DNA of 64,000 nucleotides from Bacteroidales bacterium (GCA_011620605.1 WOYW01000016.1:310001-374000), one strand, 5' to 3'; counted from the stretch's first letter, positions 1 through 11,763 are shown. Notes: generated by a model from the letters alone, not told the origin. Program-made: numbers and translations.

Positions 1-1514
1 TCACTCCCCGGGAAGTGGGACAGCTCAAATCGGCCTTGATACAAACCTCAAAAATCCGGAAGTCGCTTGCTCAAACCGAAGGAACAGAGGCCATACGCAA
101 AGAGACGGACAAACTGGACGATTGTCTGGAATTGATAGAGATCCTGCACCGAACATTGATTGCCTCTCCTCCCGCACAAATGGGAAAAAGCCCGGTGATC
201 GCACCCGGATACAATCAACAGCTTGACGAATTGCGGCATATTGTATCGCACAATAAAGAATACCTGCAGGAAATGCAGCAGAAAGCCGCAGAAGCCACGG
301 GAATATCTTCTCTTAAGATCAGTTTCAACAATGTTTTCGGCTATTATATTGAAGTCAGGAACACCCACAAAGACAAGGTGCCTGTTTCCTGGATCCGAAA
401 ACAGACGTTGGTTAATGCCGAACGTTATATTACCGAAGAGCTGAAGACTTATGAAGAAAAGATCCTGGGAGCCGAAGAAAGGATTGCCTTGCTGGAACAG
501 GAGATCTTCACACAACTGGTGGAATCGCTACGTCATTATGTTCGTCCCATACAGGAAAACGCCCGCATACTGGCCCGGCTTGATGTATTACTAGGTTTTG
601 CCGTACTGGCAAGGGAGCAGAAATATTGTCGGCCACGCATGGAAGAATCCAATGTAATAGATATTCACCAGGGACGCCACCCGGTCTTGGAAACATTTAT
701 GCCCCCCGGGGAAGCATATATCCCGAATGACGTATACCTGGATAATGAAAAACAACAGATCATCATCCTGACCGGACCCAATATGGCCGGAAAATCCGCT
801 TTGTTACGCCAAACGGGATTGATAGTACTGCTGGCACAAATAGGTTCATACGTACCTGCGCGGCAAGCCACATTGGGCATAGTGGACAAACTGTTCACAA
901 GGGTAGGGGCCTCGGACAACATAGCACGCCGGGAATCCACGTTTATGGTAGAAATGTTGGAATCGGCGGCCATCCTTAATAATATTACCGAAAAATCCCT
1001 GGTCCTTTTTGATGAAATAGGTAGAGGAACAAGTACTTATGACGGCATATCCATTGCCTGGGCCATTGTGGAATACCTGCACGAAAAACCCGGGGCACAG
1101 GCAAAAACACTGTTTGCCACACATTACCATGAACTGAACCAAATGGCGGAACAGTATGCTAGGGTAAAGAATTTTCACATTGCCGTGAAAGAACGGGGAC
1201 AAAAGGTGTTATTTTTACGCAAAATGATTTCCGGAGGCGTGGAACATAGTTTTGGGATCCACGTGGCCGGTATGGCGGGAATGCCACGACGTGTTTTAAT
1301 AACGGCAGAGGAGATCCTGAAAAAAATGGAAGCCGGCAGGGAACAACCGCCTTCTGCGGAAAGACCAAAACAGCTTTCCTTTTTTCAATTGGAGGACCCA
1401 TTGCTGCAGGCCCTGAAAAGAGATATTGAATCAGTGGACCTTAACAGAATTACGCCCCTGGAAGCATTTGATGCCCTACGGGAGCTGAAACGAAAAATCG
1501 GACAAAAAGAATGA
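1..1514 (+). CDS. mutS: DNA mismatch repair protein MutS, C-terminal part (truncated by window edge)
   Basis: Walker A GPNMAGKS, DEIGRGTSTYDG and FATHYHEL motifs; frame stays open upstream of position 15 to the window edge. Confidence 0.97.
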   Translation, partial: TPREVGQLKSALIQTSKIRKSLAQTEGTEAIRKETDKLDDCLELIEILHRTLIASPPAQMGKSPVIAPGYNQQLDELRHIVSHNKEYLQEMQQKAAEATGISSLKISFNNVFGYYIEVRNTHKDKVPVSWIRKQTLVNAERYITEELKTYEEKILGAEERIALLEQEIFTQLVESLRHYVRPIQENARILARLDVLLGFAVLAREQKYCRPRMEESNVIDIHQGRHPVLETFMPPGEAYIPNDVYLDNEKQQIIILTGPNMAGKSALLRQTGLIVLLAQIGSYVPARQATLGIVDKLFTRVGASDNIARRESTFMVEMLESAAILNNITEKSLVLFDEIGRGTSTYDGISIAWAIVEYLHEKPGAQAKTLFATHYHELNQMAEQYARVKNFHIAVKERGQKVLFLRKMISGGVEHSFGIHVAGMAGMPRRVLITAEEILKKMEAGREQPPSAERPKQLSFFQLEDPLLQALKRDIESVDLNRITPLEAFDALRELKRKIGQKE

Positions 1515-2788
1515 AAAAGATTGTAAAGAGCATCAACATTTTCTTTAAGCTTCTGGGGGAAAGTTTTACGTTTGCTTTTGACTCGGTAAAAGGAGATAAG
1601 TTCAGGGCCTTTCTTTCCCTGCTCGGTATTACCATAGGTATTTTTTCAATAGTAGCGGTTTTTACTGCCATAGAAGGTCTGGAAAAAAACGTGCGCAATC
1701 TGTTTTCTTCACTGGGTACCGACGTGGTTTATATAGATAAGATCTCCTGGGAATCATTAGCGGAAGGAGAAGATTTTAAATGGTGGGAATTCAGACAAAG
1801 GCCAAACAATACTTACGAAGAATTCGTTTTTCTGCAAAAAACACTCAAATATGCAGATATGATGGCTCTTTCGGCGGTTACCTCTGCACATGTCAGACAC
1901 GGGAGGACCACATTGCGGAACACTTCCGTTCACGGAGTAACCTATGACTGGAACAGGATCTCGTATTTTGAAATTGAAAGGGGCCGCTATTTTATGCCTT
2001 CTGAAGCCTCGGAAAATATACCACTGGCCGTGATCGGGAGCAACGTGGCCGAAGAGTTGTTTCCCGACGGCATATCCCCGGTGAACAACAATATCAAAAT
2101 AGGCGGTTTTACGGTAAGAGTCATTGGCGTGATCAAGAAAAAGGGAGAATCCATGTTCGATCCGGTCACCTATGACGATGCTGTTATCATCCCGTTGCCG
2201 TTCATCCGCAATTACATTGACCTTCGCCGGACTTCCCCAAGTATTGTAGTGCACAAGGATCCTGGGGCTGATGAAGAAGAATTCATGGCCGAGTTGAGGA
2301 ACGCCATGCGTGCGGTTCGTCGCCTGAAACCCATTCAGAAAGATAATTTTGCGCTCAACAAAATGTCATTCCTGGACGATGCTCTGTCCCAGCTTTTCAG
2401 CGTTATTTCTATTGCCGGATGGGTCATAGGGGGGTTTTCCATACTTATTGGAGCCTTTGGTGTTGCCAACATCATGTTTGTATCTGTCAAGGAAAGAACA
2501 CACATTATTGGGATAGAAAAAGCCATGGGTGCCAAAAGCGCATTTATACTGACGCAGTTCCTTTTTGAAGCCGCCCTCCTGGCTATGGTGGGAGGTTTAG
2601 TGGGGATCCTGATCGTTTGGGGCCTGACCGTGTTTGTGACCAATCAGTATGACTTTGTACTGACCATGTCCTTTTCAAACATATTGCGCGGAGTGCTGAT
2701 TTCAGGAGCGGTAGGCCTTGTAGCAGGGTTTATTCCGTCGCTGCAGGCAGCCCGCATGAATCCGGTGGAAGCCATTAACCAGCATTGA
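1511..2788 (+). CDS. ABC transporter permease, MacB/FtsX type
   Basis: N-terminal TM, periplasmic domain and C-terminal FtsX-like TM block (GAFGVANIMFVSVKERTHIIGIEKAMGA); overlaps mutS stop by 4 nt. Confidence 0.9.
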   Translation: MKKIVKSINIFFKLLGESFTFAFDSVKGDKFRAFLSLLGITIGIFSIVAVFTAIEGLEKNVRNLFSSLGTDVVYIDKISWESLAEGEDFKWWEFRQRPNNTYEEFVFLQKTLKYADMMALSAVTSAHVRHGRTTLRNTSVHGVTYDWNRISYFEIERGRYFMPSEASENIPLAVIGSNVAEELFPDGISPVNNNIKIGGFTVRVIGVIKKKGESMFDPVTYDDAVIIPLPFIRNYIDLRRTSPSIVVHKDPGADEEEFMAELRNAMRAVRRLKPIQKDNFALNKMSFLDDALSQLFSVISIAGWVIGGFSILIGAFGVANIMFVSVKERTHIIGIEKAMGAKSAFILTQFLFEAALLAMVGGLVGILIVWGLTVFVTNQYDFVLTMSFSNILRGVLISGAVGLVAGFIPSLQAARMNPVEAINQH

Positions 2789-3590
2789 GAATCGCTGCGA
2801 CTTCTTTTGTCAGTTGAACAAAATCACTCACATCCAGCTGTTCCGGCCTAAGATCCGGGAGCCTTGAATCAGCGATCTTCCTTTTCCCCAGGATAGGGTT
2901 CAGGCTGTTCCGAATGGTCTTTCTGCGTTGGTTGAACGTCGTCTTTACAACTTTCAGGAACAGATCTTCAGGGCAATCCAGTTTTACCCGGTTATTTCTG
3001 AGCAGGCGGATCACCCCGGACTGGACCTTTGGCGGAGGAATGAATGCCCCGGGCGGTACGGTAAACAAATATTCCGTATGGTACCACGTATGAAGCAAAA
3101 CACTTAATATTCCGTATGTACGTGATCCCGGTGAGGCGCAGTAACGCTCCGCAACTTCTTTTTGGACCATGCCCACAACTTCGGGGATCCTGTCCTTGAA
3201 TTCCAGAACACGGAAAAAGATCTGGGAAGAAATATTATACGGAAAATTCCCTATTAATAAAAATTCAGGGGGGAACAGTTCTGTAGGTAGATGCAGGAAA
3301 TCTCCCTGTATAAGCCTTTTGCCCAACGTGGGATACTGCTGTTGCAGGAAAACGACCGATTCACGGTCAAGTTCAACGGCGTAATAGTCAATTTGGGGAT
3401 GATCCCATAAATACCTTGTAAGCACTCCTGTTCCGGGGCCTACTTCCACAACGGGAATTCTCTGTCCGTCCCCCGGGTTTTCCATTAAGGTCGAATTATA
3501 CACGACCGAAAGGCTGTTTACGATCCTTTGGGCAGTTCCCGTATCCCTGAGAAAATGTTGTCCGAGCGCTTTTTTTGGCCTGACCTCCAT
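2775..3590 (-). CDS. rsmA: 16S rRNA dimethyladenosine transferase RsmA/KsgA
   Basis: MEVRPKKALGQHFLRD start, VVEVGPGTGVLTRYL, GNFPYNISSQI; start at 3590 rather than 3623 because the -7 box CAAAGGTA lies at 3595-3602. Confidence 0.96.
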   Translation of the reverse strand: MEVRPKKALGQHFLRDTGTAQRIVNSLSVVYNSTLMENPGDGQRIPVVEVGPGTGVLTRYLWDHPQIDYYAVELDRESVVFLQQQYPTLGKRLIQGDFLHLPTELFPPEFLLIGNFPYNISSQIFFRVLEFKDRIPEVVGMVQKEVAERYCASPGSRTYGILSVLLHTWYHTEYLFTVPPGAFIPPPKVQSGVIRLLRNNRVKLDCPEDLFLKVVKTTFNQRRKTIRNSLNPILGKRKIADSRLPDLRPEQLDVSDFVQLTKEVAAILNAG

Positions 3591-3594
3591 TATA

Positions 3595-3618
3595 CAAAGG
3601 TAGTTTTTTATACCTTTA
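3595..3618. promoter_or_regulatory. Mirrored divergent promoter, rsmA / serine hydrolase
   Basis: CAAAGGTA 3595-3602, N8, TACCTTTA 3611-3618. Confidence 0.6.
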
Positions 3619-3640
3619 TCCAACTCTAAAAGCGAACGTT

Positions 3641-4801
3641 ATGAAAAAAACTATCTTTCTTTTCTTTGTTTCATTGACCCTGCTTTCGTGTGCCGACAGG
3701 AAAGCACGTCAGGCAGACCTGTGCCTGCAACAGATCGCACAAGAAGTCAATGCAGTAGGGATCTCGGTCGCGGTGATCAGTGACAATGAAATTATCTACA
3801 CAGGAGCCTGCGGCCTGAAAAATATCCAAACAGAAGAAAAACTCAGGCCATCGGATCTGATGCGTATTGCCTCCATATCCAAAAGTTTTACAGCAACTGC
3901 CATTATGCAATTGTACGAAGCCGGGTGCTTTGACCTGGATGATGACATAGGGGATGCCCTGGGCTTCCCGGTCAGAAACCCCCACCACCCGGATATTCCC
4001 ATAACTTACCGGATGCTGCTCTCCCATACATCCTCAATGAGCGACAAAGGCGGGTATTTTACCCTGGATGTGATCCGCCCCGGGATCACTCCGGACGTCT
4101 CAGGCTCGTTCAACGAATACGCACCCGGAACCGACTATCAGTATTGCAACCTGGGATTCAATACGCTGGGAGCTTTGGTGGAGATTCATTCTTCAGAACG
4201 TTTTGACCAGTATGTCCGGAACAACATTCTGGATCCCCTGGGTGTATACGCCTCGTTCAATGTAAACGATCTGGATACTGCCCGTTTTGCCACGCTTTAT
4301 GCTTTTGAGGATGGCCGCTTTGTCCCATCCCCGCAGGCATACAATCCCCGGAAAGAGGAAATAGAGAATTACATTGAGGTGTACTCGGCCCCGATTTTTT
4401 CCCCCACGGGAGGCATGAAGATAAGTGCTCCCGACCTGGCGCGTCATGCCCTGATCCAAATGAACGAAGGGTATTACGGAGAAACGGAAATACTCACCCC
4501 TGAAAGCGTAGCCCTTATGCAAACCCCTCAAAGTCCGGGAGGCCGTTCTTTAGAGAATGAAGCCTGCGGCTATGGTTTTGCCCTGGAAAGAACGGACCGG
4601 CTCATAGAAGGTGAGATCATGACGGGGCATACAGGGAGCGCATACGGCCTCTACTCGGCAATGTTTTTTGAGAAAGACAAAAAGTTCGGATTTGTTGTAT
4701 TGTGTAATGGATGCGACTCGTCACTACCCCTCAGGGAAAACGGCTTTATGCCAGTCCAGACCGATGTGATCAACGCGATGTACGATATATTTATCCGTTA
4801 A
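3641..4801 (+). CDS. Serine hydrolase, beta-lactamase/penicillin-binding family, lipoprotein
   Basis: Lipobox LLSC; SxxK (SISK), YxN (YCN) and HTG motifs. Confidence 0.88.
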   Translation: MKKTIFLFFVSLTLLSCADRKARQADLCLQQIAQEVNAVGISVAVISDNEIIYTGACGLKNIQTEEKLRPSDLMRIASISKSFTATAIMQLYEAGCFDLDDDIGDALGFPVRNPHHPDIPITYRMLLSHTSSMSDKGGYFTLDVIRPGITPDVSGSFNEYAPGTDYQYCNLGFNTLGALVEIHSSERFDQYVRNNILDPLGVYASFNVNDLDTARFATLYAFEDGRFVPSPQAYNPRKEEIENYIEVYSAPIFSPTGGMKISAPDLARHALIQMNEGYYGETEILTPESVALMQTPQSPGGRSLENEACGYGFALERTDRLIEGEIMTGHTGSAYGLYSAMFFEKDKKFGFVVLCNGCDSSLPLRENGFMPVQTDVINAMYDIFIR

Positions 4802-4812
4802 AAGAACGGTAT

Positions 4813-6576
4813 TCAGGAAAGACCCAATTCTTTCTTTTGCAACGCATCAATTTCTGCCGGGGCGTCAAGCATAACGTCCCTTCCGGCATTGTTCTTGGGA
4901 AAGGCAATGAAATCCCGAATGCTTTCCGATCCGCCAAAGAGCGAACACCAACGGTCAAACCCAAAGGCGATCCCGCCGTGGGGAGGAGCTCCGTATTGAA
5001 AAGCGTTGATGATAAAGGAAAATTTTGCTTTTACTTCTTCCGGGGACATTCCCAGAACCTTGAACATACGTTCCTGCATGGCCGAATCGTGGATCCTAAC
5101 AGACCCTCCTCCAACTTCGGTACCGTTTAATACGAAATCATACGCATTGGCATTAACTTGCTCCAGATCTTTGGAATCGTCGCTGTAGAATTTGTCCAGG
5201 TCCTCGGGTTTGGGAGCTGTGAAAGGATGGTGTTTGGCGTAGAAACGTTGGGTTTCTTCATCCCATTCCAATAACGGGAAATCATAGACCCAAAGGGGAG
5301 CGTAACGGTTTTTGTCTCTCAGGCCCAGCCGGTTTCCCATTTCCAGCCGCAGCACGCCTAAAGCTTCCAGCGTTTTTATACGGTCACCACTCATTACCAG
5401 GATCAGGTCCCCGTCACCGGCTCCGGTAAGCCGTGCCCAGGAACCCAGGGCCTCCATGTCAACGAATTTATCCACTGAAGATTTGTACGTCATAACGCCG
5501 TCGGGGCCTTTTGTACAACGCACATAAATCATCCCGGCTGCCCCTATCTGTGGCCTGCGGACCCATTCGGTCAGTTCGTCCAGTTGTTTTCGGGTATAGG
5601 AAGCTGCTCCTTTTACACAGATGGCTCCCACGTAAGCGGCATTGCTGAACACACTGAATTCCGTATCCCGGGTCAGCGGGGTAAGGTCGTGTAGAAGCAT
5701 TTCAAACCGGATATCCGGTTTGTCGCTACCGTATTTTTCCATGGCGGTTTTCCAGGAGATACGGGGCAGGGGGGCGGGAATATCTTTTCCGAGTACAGAT
5801 TTAAAAAGATGCAGTATCAATCCTTCAAATTGTGCCAGCATATCATCCCGTTCCACAAACGACATTTCGCAGTCTATCTGTGTAAATTCCGGCTGACGGT
5901 CAGCCCGAAGGTCTTCATCTCTGAAACACCGGACTATCTGGAAATACTTGTCGTATCCGGATATCATCAGCAATTGCTTAAAGGTCTGCGGACTCTGGGG
6001 CAAAGCGTAGAACTGTCCCTGGTTCATGCGTGAAGGCACCACAAAATCCCGGGCTCCTTCCGGTGTGGATTTGATGAGAAAAGGAGTTTCAATTTCCAGG
6101 AAGCCGCATTGGCTCAGATAACTTCTAGTTTCCTGCGCCATTTTATGGCGAAGCATTAGGGCCTTTTGCAGCGGAGGTCGCCTCAGGTCAAGGTAACGGT
6201 AACGGGCACGTAATTCTTCCCCGCCGTCGGATTCTTCTTCTATGGTAAAAGGCGGTGTCTGGGACCGGCTCAGGATCTCTATACCGCTTAGCAGAATCTC
6301 TATTTCCCCGGTACGGATCTTTGGATTCTTGCTGCTCCGTTCCACGACCGTTCCTTTAGCGGTAATGACATACTCGCGTCCCAGGTCTTCCACCACGTCT
6401 GTGATCTCCCGGGGAGAATCCGCATTAACGACCAGCTGGGTGATGCCGTAACGATCACGAAGGTCTATGAAAGTCATACCTCCCAGTTTCCTGATACGCT
6501 GTATCCATCCGGCCAATTGTACCTCCCGGCCTGCGTGGGAAAGATTGAGTGCTCCGCACGTGTGTGTCCTGTACAT
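4813..6576 (-). CDS. aspS: Aspartyl-tRNA synthetase
   Basis: [26 protein letters not shown]-fold, [33 protein letters not shown]. Confidence 0.98.
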   Translation of the reverse strand: MYRTHTCGALNLSHAGREVQLAGWIQRIRKLGGMTFIDLRDRYGITQLVVNADSPREITDVVEDLGREYVITAKGTVVERSSKNPKIRTGEIEILLSGIEILSRSQTPPFTIEEESDGGEELRARYRYLDLRRPPLQKALMLRHKMAQETRSYLSQCGFLEIETPFLIKSTPEGARDFVVPSRMNQGQFYALPQSPQTFKQLLMISGYDKYFQIVRCFRDEDLRADRQPEFTQIDCEMSFVERDDMLAQFEGLILHLFKSVLGKDIPAPLPRISWKTAMEKYGSDKPDIRFEMLLHDLTPLTRDTEFSVFSNAAYVGAICVKGAASYTRKQLDELTEWVRRPQIGAAGMIYVRCTKGPDGVMTYKSSVDKFVDMEALGSWARLTGAGDGDLILVMSGDRIKTLEALGVLRLEMGNRLGLRDKNRYAPLWVYDFPLLEWDEETQRFYAKHHPFTAPKPEDLDKFYSDDSKDLEQVNANAYDFVLNGTEVGGGSVRIHDSAMQERMFKVLGMSPEEVKAKFSFIINAFQYGAPPHGGIAFGFDRWCSLFGGSESIRDFIAFPKNNAGRDVMLDAPAEIDALQKKELGLS

Positions 6577-6596
6577 ATTGATGATTTTTTAAGCAA

Positions 6597-6625
6597 CAAA
6601 GGTAATCAGAAAATGGCTACCTTTG
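6597..6625. promoter_or_regulatory. Mirrored divergent promoter, aspS / thyA
   Basis: CAAAGGTA 6597-6604, N13, TACCTTTG 6618-6625. Confidence 0.72.
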
Positions 6626-6632
6626 TGTGGCT

Positions 6633-7427
6633 ATGCAAAACTATTTGGATCTCCTGCAACACATCCTGGACAACGGGACAGATAAAAACGACAGAACGGG
6701 AACCGGAACACGGAGCGTATTCGGATACCAGCTGCGTTGCTCCCTTTCAGAAGGATTTCCGCTCCTTACCACAAAAAAAGTTCATATAAAATCCATCATT
6801 TACGAATTGCTCTGGTTTCTGAAGGGAGACACCAACATAAAATACCTGAACGACAACGGAGTGACCATCTGGGATGAATGGGCGGATCCCACGGGGGAAC
6901 TGGGGCCTGTCTACGGAAAACAATGGCGGTCCTGGAAAACATCAGATGGAGAAACGATAGACCAGGTATCCCGCCTGGTGGAAGGTCTGAAAAAGGATCC
7001 CGACGGCCGCCGTCATATAATCAGTGCCTGGAATGTAGGAGACATTTCACGGATGGCCCTGCCGCCGTGCCATGCCATTTTCCAGTTTTATGTGGCAAAC
7101 GGAAAGCTGTCCTGCCAGCTCTATCAGCGTAGTGCAGACGTATTTTTGGGTGTGCCTTTCAACATAGCTTCCTATGCCTTACTTACCCTTATGGTGGCAC
7201 AGGTCTGCGGCTATGAACCAGGAGATTACATCCACACGTTCGGGGATGTACACATATATACCAATCATATGGAACAGGTAAAGTTGCAGTTAACCCGCAC
7301 GCCGCGTTCTTTGCCAAAAATGGTAATTAATCCGGACCGCCGCGATCTTTTTTCCTTTGAATATAAGGATTTCAGCCTTCAAGATTACGATCCCTGGCCG
7401 TCCATAAAAGCCCCGGTTGCCGTATGA
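6633..7427 (+). CDS. thyA: Thymidylate synthase
   Basis: [65 protein letters not shown] 6633 preferred over the GTG in the ORF track. Confidence 0.98.
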   Translation: MQNYLDLLQHILDNGTDKNDRTGTGTRSVFGYQLRCSLSEGFPLLTTKKVHIKSIIYELLWFLKGDTNIKYLNDNGVTIWDEWADPTGELGPVYGKQWRSWKTSDGETIDQVSRLVEGLKKDPDGRRHIISAWNVGDISRMALPPCHAIFQFYVANGKLSCQLYQRSADVFLGVPFNIASYALLTLMVAQVCGYEPGDYIHTFGDVHIYTNHMEQVKLQLTRTPRSLPKMVINPDRRDLFSFEYKDFSLQDYDPWPSIKAPVAV

Positions 7428-7924
7428 AAGATCAGGGCACAAACAGACCGTATACACTTTCCCTGGTGGCCGTGGTGGGGCCGGGCCTGGAACTCGGCGC
7501 AAACAATCAGTTGTTGTGGCACATTTCCGAAGATCTCAGGCACTTCAAAGCGCTGACCATGGGACGTACGGTCATCATGGGGCGGAAAACCTATGAATCA
7601 CTGGGAAAACCCTTGCCAGGGCGGAATAATGTTGTACTTTCAAGATCCGGCCGAAGCCTGGAAGAGGTGCTTTCACAGGTAAAAGATCAGGCCGAGGTTT
7701 TTGTCATCGGGGGAGCGCAGATCTACCGGCAAACCATCGACCTGGCAGATAAACTGTACCTTACGCATGTTCGTGCCCCGCTGCCCGATGGAGGCGTAGA
7801 TGTATTTTTTCCGCCCGTCGATCCCCGTCAGTGGAAAGAAGTCATGCGAAAAGATTTCCCGCACGGGGTTAAATTCCCGTTTCCTTTTTCCTTCGTAACA
7901 TACGAACGCATCCGGTACCGATAG
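7424..7924 (+). CDS. folA: Dihydrofolate reductase
   Basis: DHFR motifs ([36 protein letters not shown]); ATGA overlap with thyA. Confidence 0.97.
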   Translation: MKDQGTNRPYTLSLVAVVGPGLELGANNQLLWHISEDLRHFKALTMGRTVIMGRKTYESLGKPLPGRNNVVLSRSGRSLEEVLSQVKDQAEVFVIGGAQIYRQTIDLADKLYLTHVRAPLPDGGVDVFFPPVDPRQWKEVMRKDFPHGVKFPFPFSFVTYERIRYR

Positions 7925-10361
7925 CTGCCAGAAGTGCCAGCAGCAACGCACCTGAACTGATGCGCGAGATCACAATACCCGTGGTGTAGGAAGAAGGCAG
8001 ATAGGTGAAGAGGATCTGGTGTTCGCCTTCAGGTACGAGCAAAGTCCGGGTAATATAATTGGACCGGTAAATTTGAGCTTCCTGCCCGTCAATCCACGCT
8101 TTCCAACCTTTGGGATAATAAATTTCGGAAAAGACGATAATACCGTCTTTCTCCATAGAGGCTTTGTATTCCAATGTGTTGGGAGAATAGGATGTTAATG
8201 TTACGGTTGAATTTGAAGGCCCGGCCGTTTCCAGCCAAGGTCCCAGGGGGTCCTGCATTACGGCGGTAGTTCTCAGATCTACCCGTGTAAGTGTTTCAAT
8301 TTCTTCCCGGGGGGATGAAACCGGCTGTATGGAAGATACCACCCATGCATTCCCCAGGGCATGGGGATTTGTTACGGGCATGGCATCCGGGGATAAAATA
8401 ACGTATCGTGTATTGAGCATGTTGAGTACCGGTGTCCGGGAGTTATTGCCGTTGTACTGAAAGATCCCGGCTGCTTCTTCCAGGGTCTGGCACTGGCTGA
8501 GTTTATCCGCAAAATACTGCATTTCAGGCAACAGATGGTGATCAATCACATCCTGGTAACGCTGCAACTTGGCTGCATTGTAGCCCCCTATGGATTTATG
8601 GTGGTAACTGGCCGTGGCATCCATGAAAGTGTTTCCGGTCAGGTCCAGTACCCGGTAATACAAATCCGGATCCTGTTTAATGTGTTTGTCTACAGGTCTT
8701 TCCGAAAACTGATTACGGTAATTGATACGTGAAACAAAATGGGACTCGTTCAGGTACCGTTTTCCAACGGGAAGGTAATCCGCCAGGAACAATACCGCTA
8801 AAGCACCTATAATCCAGACCTGCCTGATCTTCCGGTGTACGCCCAGCCAGAGTAAAACGGCGGCAGGCAGGATCAGCAGGACTGAACGCCATGCATCCCC
8901 GCTCAAAAGATCTTTGCGGTCTTCCATCAGGGCCGGGATCAGTGAAGAAGGCAATGAGCTGTCGGAAGGTCCCGTGAAAGAACCTGCCAGGGATGGTATC
9001 AATGCGGCCACAAGGGAAAAGCCGGCCGTAATACCCAATGCCCAGTAAATACCTTTGATGGCTTTTTTCTGAGTATAAACACCCTCCAGGATCTGCCACA
9101 ACACATATATTCCCAGGGCCGGTACGACCATTTGCCATATTACCAGTATCATGCTGACTGTCCGGAACTTATCGTATAAAGGCACAAAACGGAAGAAAAA
9201 GGTATTAAACCCCGGAAGGTGGTAGCCCCAGGACAACAATAGAGCCAACAGGGAAACACTGGCCAGGGCCCATTTCACAGGACTTTTTACTAGTATAAGT
9301 CCCAATACAAAGAGAAAGATCATAATGGCTCCCATATACATAGGACCTGCCGTAAAAGGTTGTTCTCCCCAATACAAAGGCATATTGGAAATAACCCCGT
9401 CGGCATTGTATCCCATGTCTTTCAGTGTACGGTACGTGTTGGAATCTTTGTCCAGCGGCCCGACGGAAGCACCCCCGTAAAAATCAGGGATCAGCATGTT
9501 GAATGACTCCATTTTGGAATAACTCCATTGGGTGGCGTAATCAAACTCCAGCCCTGAACTTGCCTTGCCGTCCTCACCGGCACTGAGTTCCGAACCTCCG
9601 CGCATGGATTGTGACATATATTCGTATGTCGGCAGCAGGTGGTTTGCAGAGGTGGCAAGTCCAAACAGACCGGCCGCTATGATCAAAAGGGTTGTTTTCA
9701 TGAATTTTGGGACCCGGTGCCGGACAACTGCTTCAGCAAAAAGTCCGGCTACGACAAAAAGCAGAATGAATCCCAGGTAATAAGTGATCTGCGGATGATT
9801 GGCGGCTACATGTAAGCTGACGGTAAGAGCAAAAAACAAAGCGCCGGTCAAGGCCTGTTTACGGTAAGCATATGCCATAGAGGCCAGGACCCAAGGTACA
9901 TAGGCAATGGCTATCATCTTAGTCACGTGCCCGGCCTGTATGATCTGGAGGTTGTAGGAACAAAAAGTGATGGCCACCGCACCTAATGCCGATATCCACG
10001 GATTGATCCCCAGGGCAAGGAAAAACAGAAACCCTCCCAATAATGACAAAAACAGGTAGGAGGCAGGTTCTGCGCCCGATTCCAGTATTTGACCGATGGC
10101 CCTGATGTAATTTCCTTTAGTGACTTTATTAATGGTAACGGTAGGCATTCCCCCGAACATGGAATTTGTCCAGCGAGCCTCATCTTTGTGTGTTTCATTA
10201 TAGTCTTTTGCCTCCTTGGACATTGCCTGCCAGGCGGTTATGTCTCCCTGGTTGAGTATTTTTCCATGGAAAACCTGCGGCACAAAACCATAGGAAAGAA
10301 TAAGAAAGAAAACCACGGCTACCGGATAGGCGATCCATTTTTTCACGGGAATCTTTTGCAT
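7869..10361 (-). CDS. YfhO family multi-TM membrane protein
   Basis: 830 aa, many TM segments, C-terminal globular domain with YYPKGWKAWIDGQ; resembles Bacteroidota YfhO proteins. Confidence 0.88.
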   Translation of the reverse strand: MQKIPVKKWIAYPVAVVFFLILSYGFVPQVFHGKILNQGDITAWQAMSKEAKDYNETHKDEARWTNSMFGGMPTVTINKVTKGNYIRAIGQILESGAEPASYLFLSLLGGFLFFLALGINPWISALGAVAITFCSYNLQIIQAGHVTKMIAIAYVPWVLASMAYAYRKQALTGALFFALTVSLHVAANHPQITYYLGFILLFVVAGLFAEAVVRHRVPKFMKTTLLIIAAGLFGLATSANHLLPTYEYMSQSMRGGSELSAGEDGKASSGLEFDYATQWSYSKMESFNMLIPDFYGGASVGPLDKDSNTYRTLKDMGYNADGVISNMPLYWGEQPFTAGPMYMGAIMIFLFVLGLILVKSPVKWALASVSLLALLLSWGYHLPGFNTFFFRFVPLYDKFRTVSMILVIWQMVVPALGIYVLWQILEGVYTQKKAIKGIYWALGITAGFSLVAALIPSLAGSFTGPSDSSLPSSLIPALMEDRKDLLSGDAWRSVLLILPAAVLLWLGVHRKIRQVWIIGALAVLFLADYLPVGKRYLNESHFVSRINYRNQFSERPVDKHIKQDPDLYYRVLDLTGNTFMDATASYHHKSIGGYNAAKLQRYQDVIDHHLLPEMQYFADKLSQCQTLEEAAGIFQYNGNNSRTPVLNMLNTRYVILSPDAMPVTNPHALGNAWVVSSIQPVSSPREEIETLTRVDLRTTAVMQDPLGPWLETAGPSNSTVTLTSYSPNTLEYKASMEKDGIIVFSEIYYPKGWKAWIDGQEAQIYRSNYITRTLLVPEGEHQILFTYLPSSYTTGIVISRISSGALLLALLAAIGTGCVRMLRRKKETGI

Positions 10362-10379
10362 AGCTTCTGTATTTTATAA

Positions 10380-10408
10380 CAAAGGTAAAAAGAAAGGACT
10401 TATATTTG
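10380..10408. promoter_or_regulatory. Mirrored divergent promoter, YfhO / SNF symporter
   Basis: CAAAGGTA 10380-10387, N13, TATATTTG 10401-10408. Confidence 0.72.
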
Positions 10409-10425
10409 TGTAAAACCTGTTGTTT

Positions 10426-11763
10426 ATGAGTCGTGACGAGTTTTCGGGATTTTTCGGCGTTCTGGTAGCCACTGTCGGATCTGCCGTAGGACTGGGTAAT
10501 TTATGGCGTTTCCCATACCTGGTAGGACAAAATGGGGGTGCAGCCTTCATTCTTATATACCTGGCGTTTGTGCTGATCATCTGCCTGCCTATTGCCATAT
10601 CTGAATTTATTATTGGCCGCAAAACAAGGGCGAATACTGTAAGGGCATTCCAGATCCTGGCCCCGAAGACGGCATGGAGCGGCATAGGGATCGTGGGGGT
10701 GCTGGCAGCTTTTTCCATACTGGCCTTTTATACTGTAGTAGGAGGCTGGACACTGGATTACCTGGTACGATCCGTTATTCACATATTTGCAAAACCAGAT
10801 ATATCTGCCCTGGAAAGCCAGTTCACAACCATGGTGACCTCCCCTGTGCGACCCATAGTCTGGACCGTGGTTTTTATGGTAGTCTGTGCACTGATCGTTA
10901 TGTGCGGAATAAAAAAGGGTATTGAAAAATATTCCAGGATCATGATGCCTTTCCTTTTTTTGATGATAGTCATCCTGATGGTGCGTTCCGTCACATTGCC
11001 CGGTGCCAGTGAAGGGATATCCTTTTTGATAAAACCTGATTTTTCCAAGATCAATACGTCGGTAGTGCTTGCTGCACTGGGACAGGCCTTTTTCTCCCTG
11101 AGCCTGGGAATGGGTTGTCTGATCACCTACGGGTCCTATGTCCCAAACAAGGAGAACCTTACCAAGCTTTCATTTACCACGGCTTTATCCGACACTCTTT
11201 TTGCCATGCTGGCAGGGCTGGCCATCATGCCGGCGGTCTTTGCCTTTGGGATATCTCCCCAGGAAGGTCCCGGCCTGGTTTTTATTGTGTTGCCCCGCAT
11301 ATTTGCGCAGATCCCCATGGGGAACGTTTTTGCCGTCATGTTTTTCGTTATTCTGCTTATTGCCGCTATTACTTCAGTCATATCCCTGTTGGAAGTGGTC
11401 ACGGCTTATGTGACGGAAAAATTGAAATTGAAGAGAACGGTCGCAGTAGCCGGGATTACGGTCATAGTTACCGTTTTTGCATCCCTGAGTTCCCTCTCCC
11501 AGGGTGTTCTTAAGAACGTGACTGTTTTCGGAAAATCCATTTTTGATTTCTTTGATTACCTCTCGGCAAACATTCTGCTACCTTTAGGAGGGCTTTCCAT
11601 CGTGATCTTTGTGGGGTGGTATATGAAAAAATCCCTGGTCTATCAGGAATTTACAAATCAGGGCACCCTGAAGGGCACCCTGTTTCGCACGTATTATTTT
11701 ATAATCCGTTATATAGCACCGGTGGCCATAGCCATTGTTTTCATAGACCTTATTTTACGGTAA
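10426..11763 (+). CDS. Sodium-dependent neurotransmitter:sodium symporter (SNF) family transporter
   Basis: GLGNLWRFPYLVGQNGGAAFILIYL signature, multiple TM helices. Confidence 0.95.
   Translation: MSRDEFSGFFGVLVATVGSAVGLGNLWRFPYLVGQNGGAAFILIYLAFVLIICLPIAISEFIIGRKTRANTVRAFQILAPKTAWSGIGIVGVLAAFSILAFYTVVGGWTLDYLVRSVIHIFAKPDISALESQFTTMVTSPVRPIVWTVVFMVVCALIVMCGIKKGIEKYSRIMMPFLFLMIVILMVRSVTLPGASEGISFLIKPDFSKINTSVVLAALGQAFFSLSLGMGCLITYGSYVPNKENLTKLSFTTALSDTLFAMLAGLAIMPAVFAFGISPQEGPGLVFIVLPRIFAQIPMGNVFAVMFFVILLIAAITSVISLLEVVTAYVTEKLKLKRTVAVAGITVIVTVFASLSSLSQGVLKNVTVFGKSIFDFFDYLSANILLPLGGLSIVIFVGWYMKKSLVYQEFTNQGTLKGTLFRTYYFIIRYIAPVAIAIVFIDLILR

Noticed and set aside
3641-4801. Beta-lactamase fold protein as an antibiotic-resistance gene
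   Set aside because: Motifs fit the broad serine hydrolase/PBP-like family; no evidence for resistance or mobility
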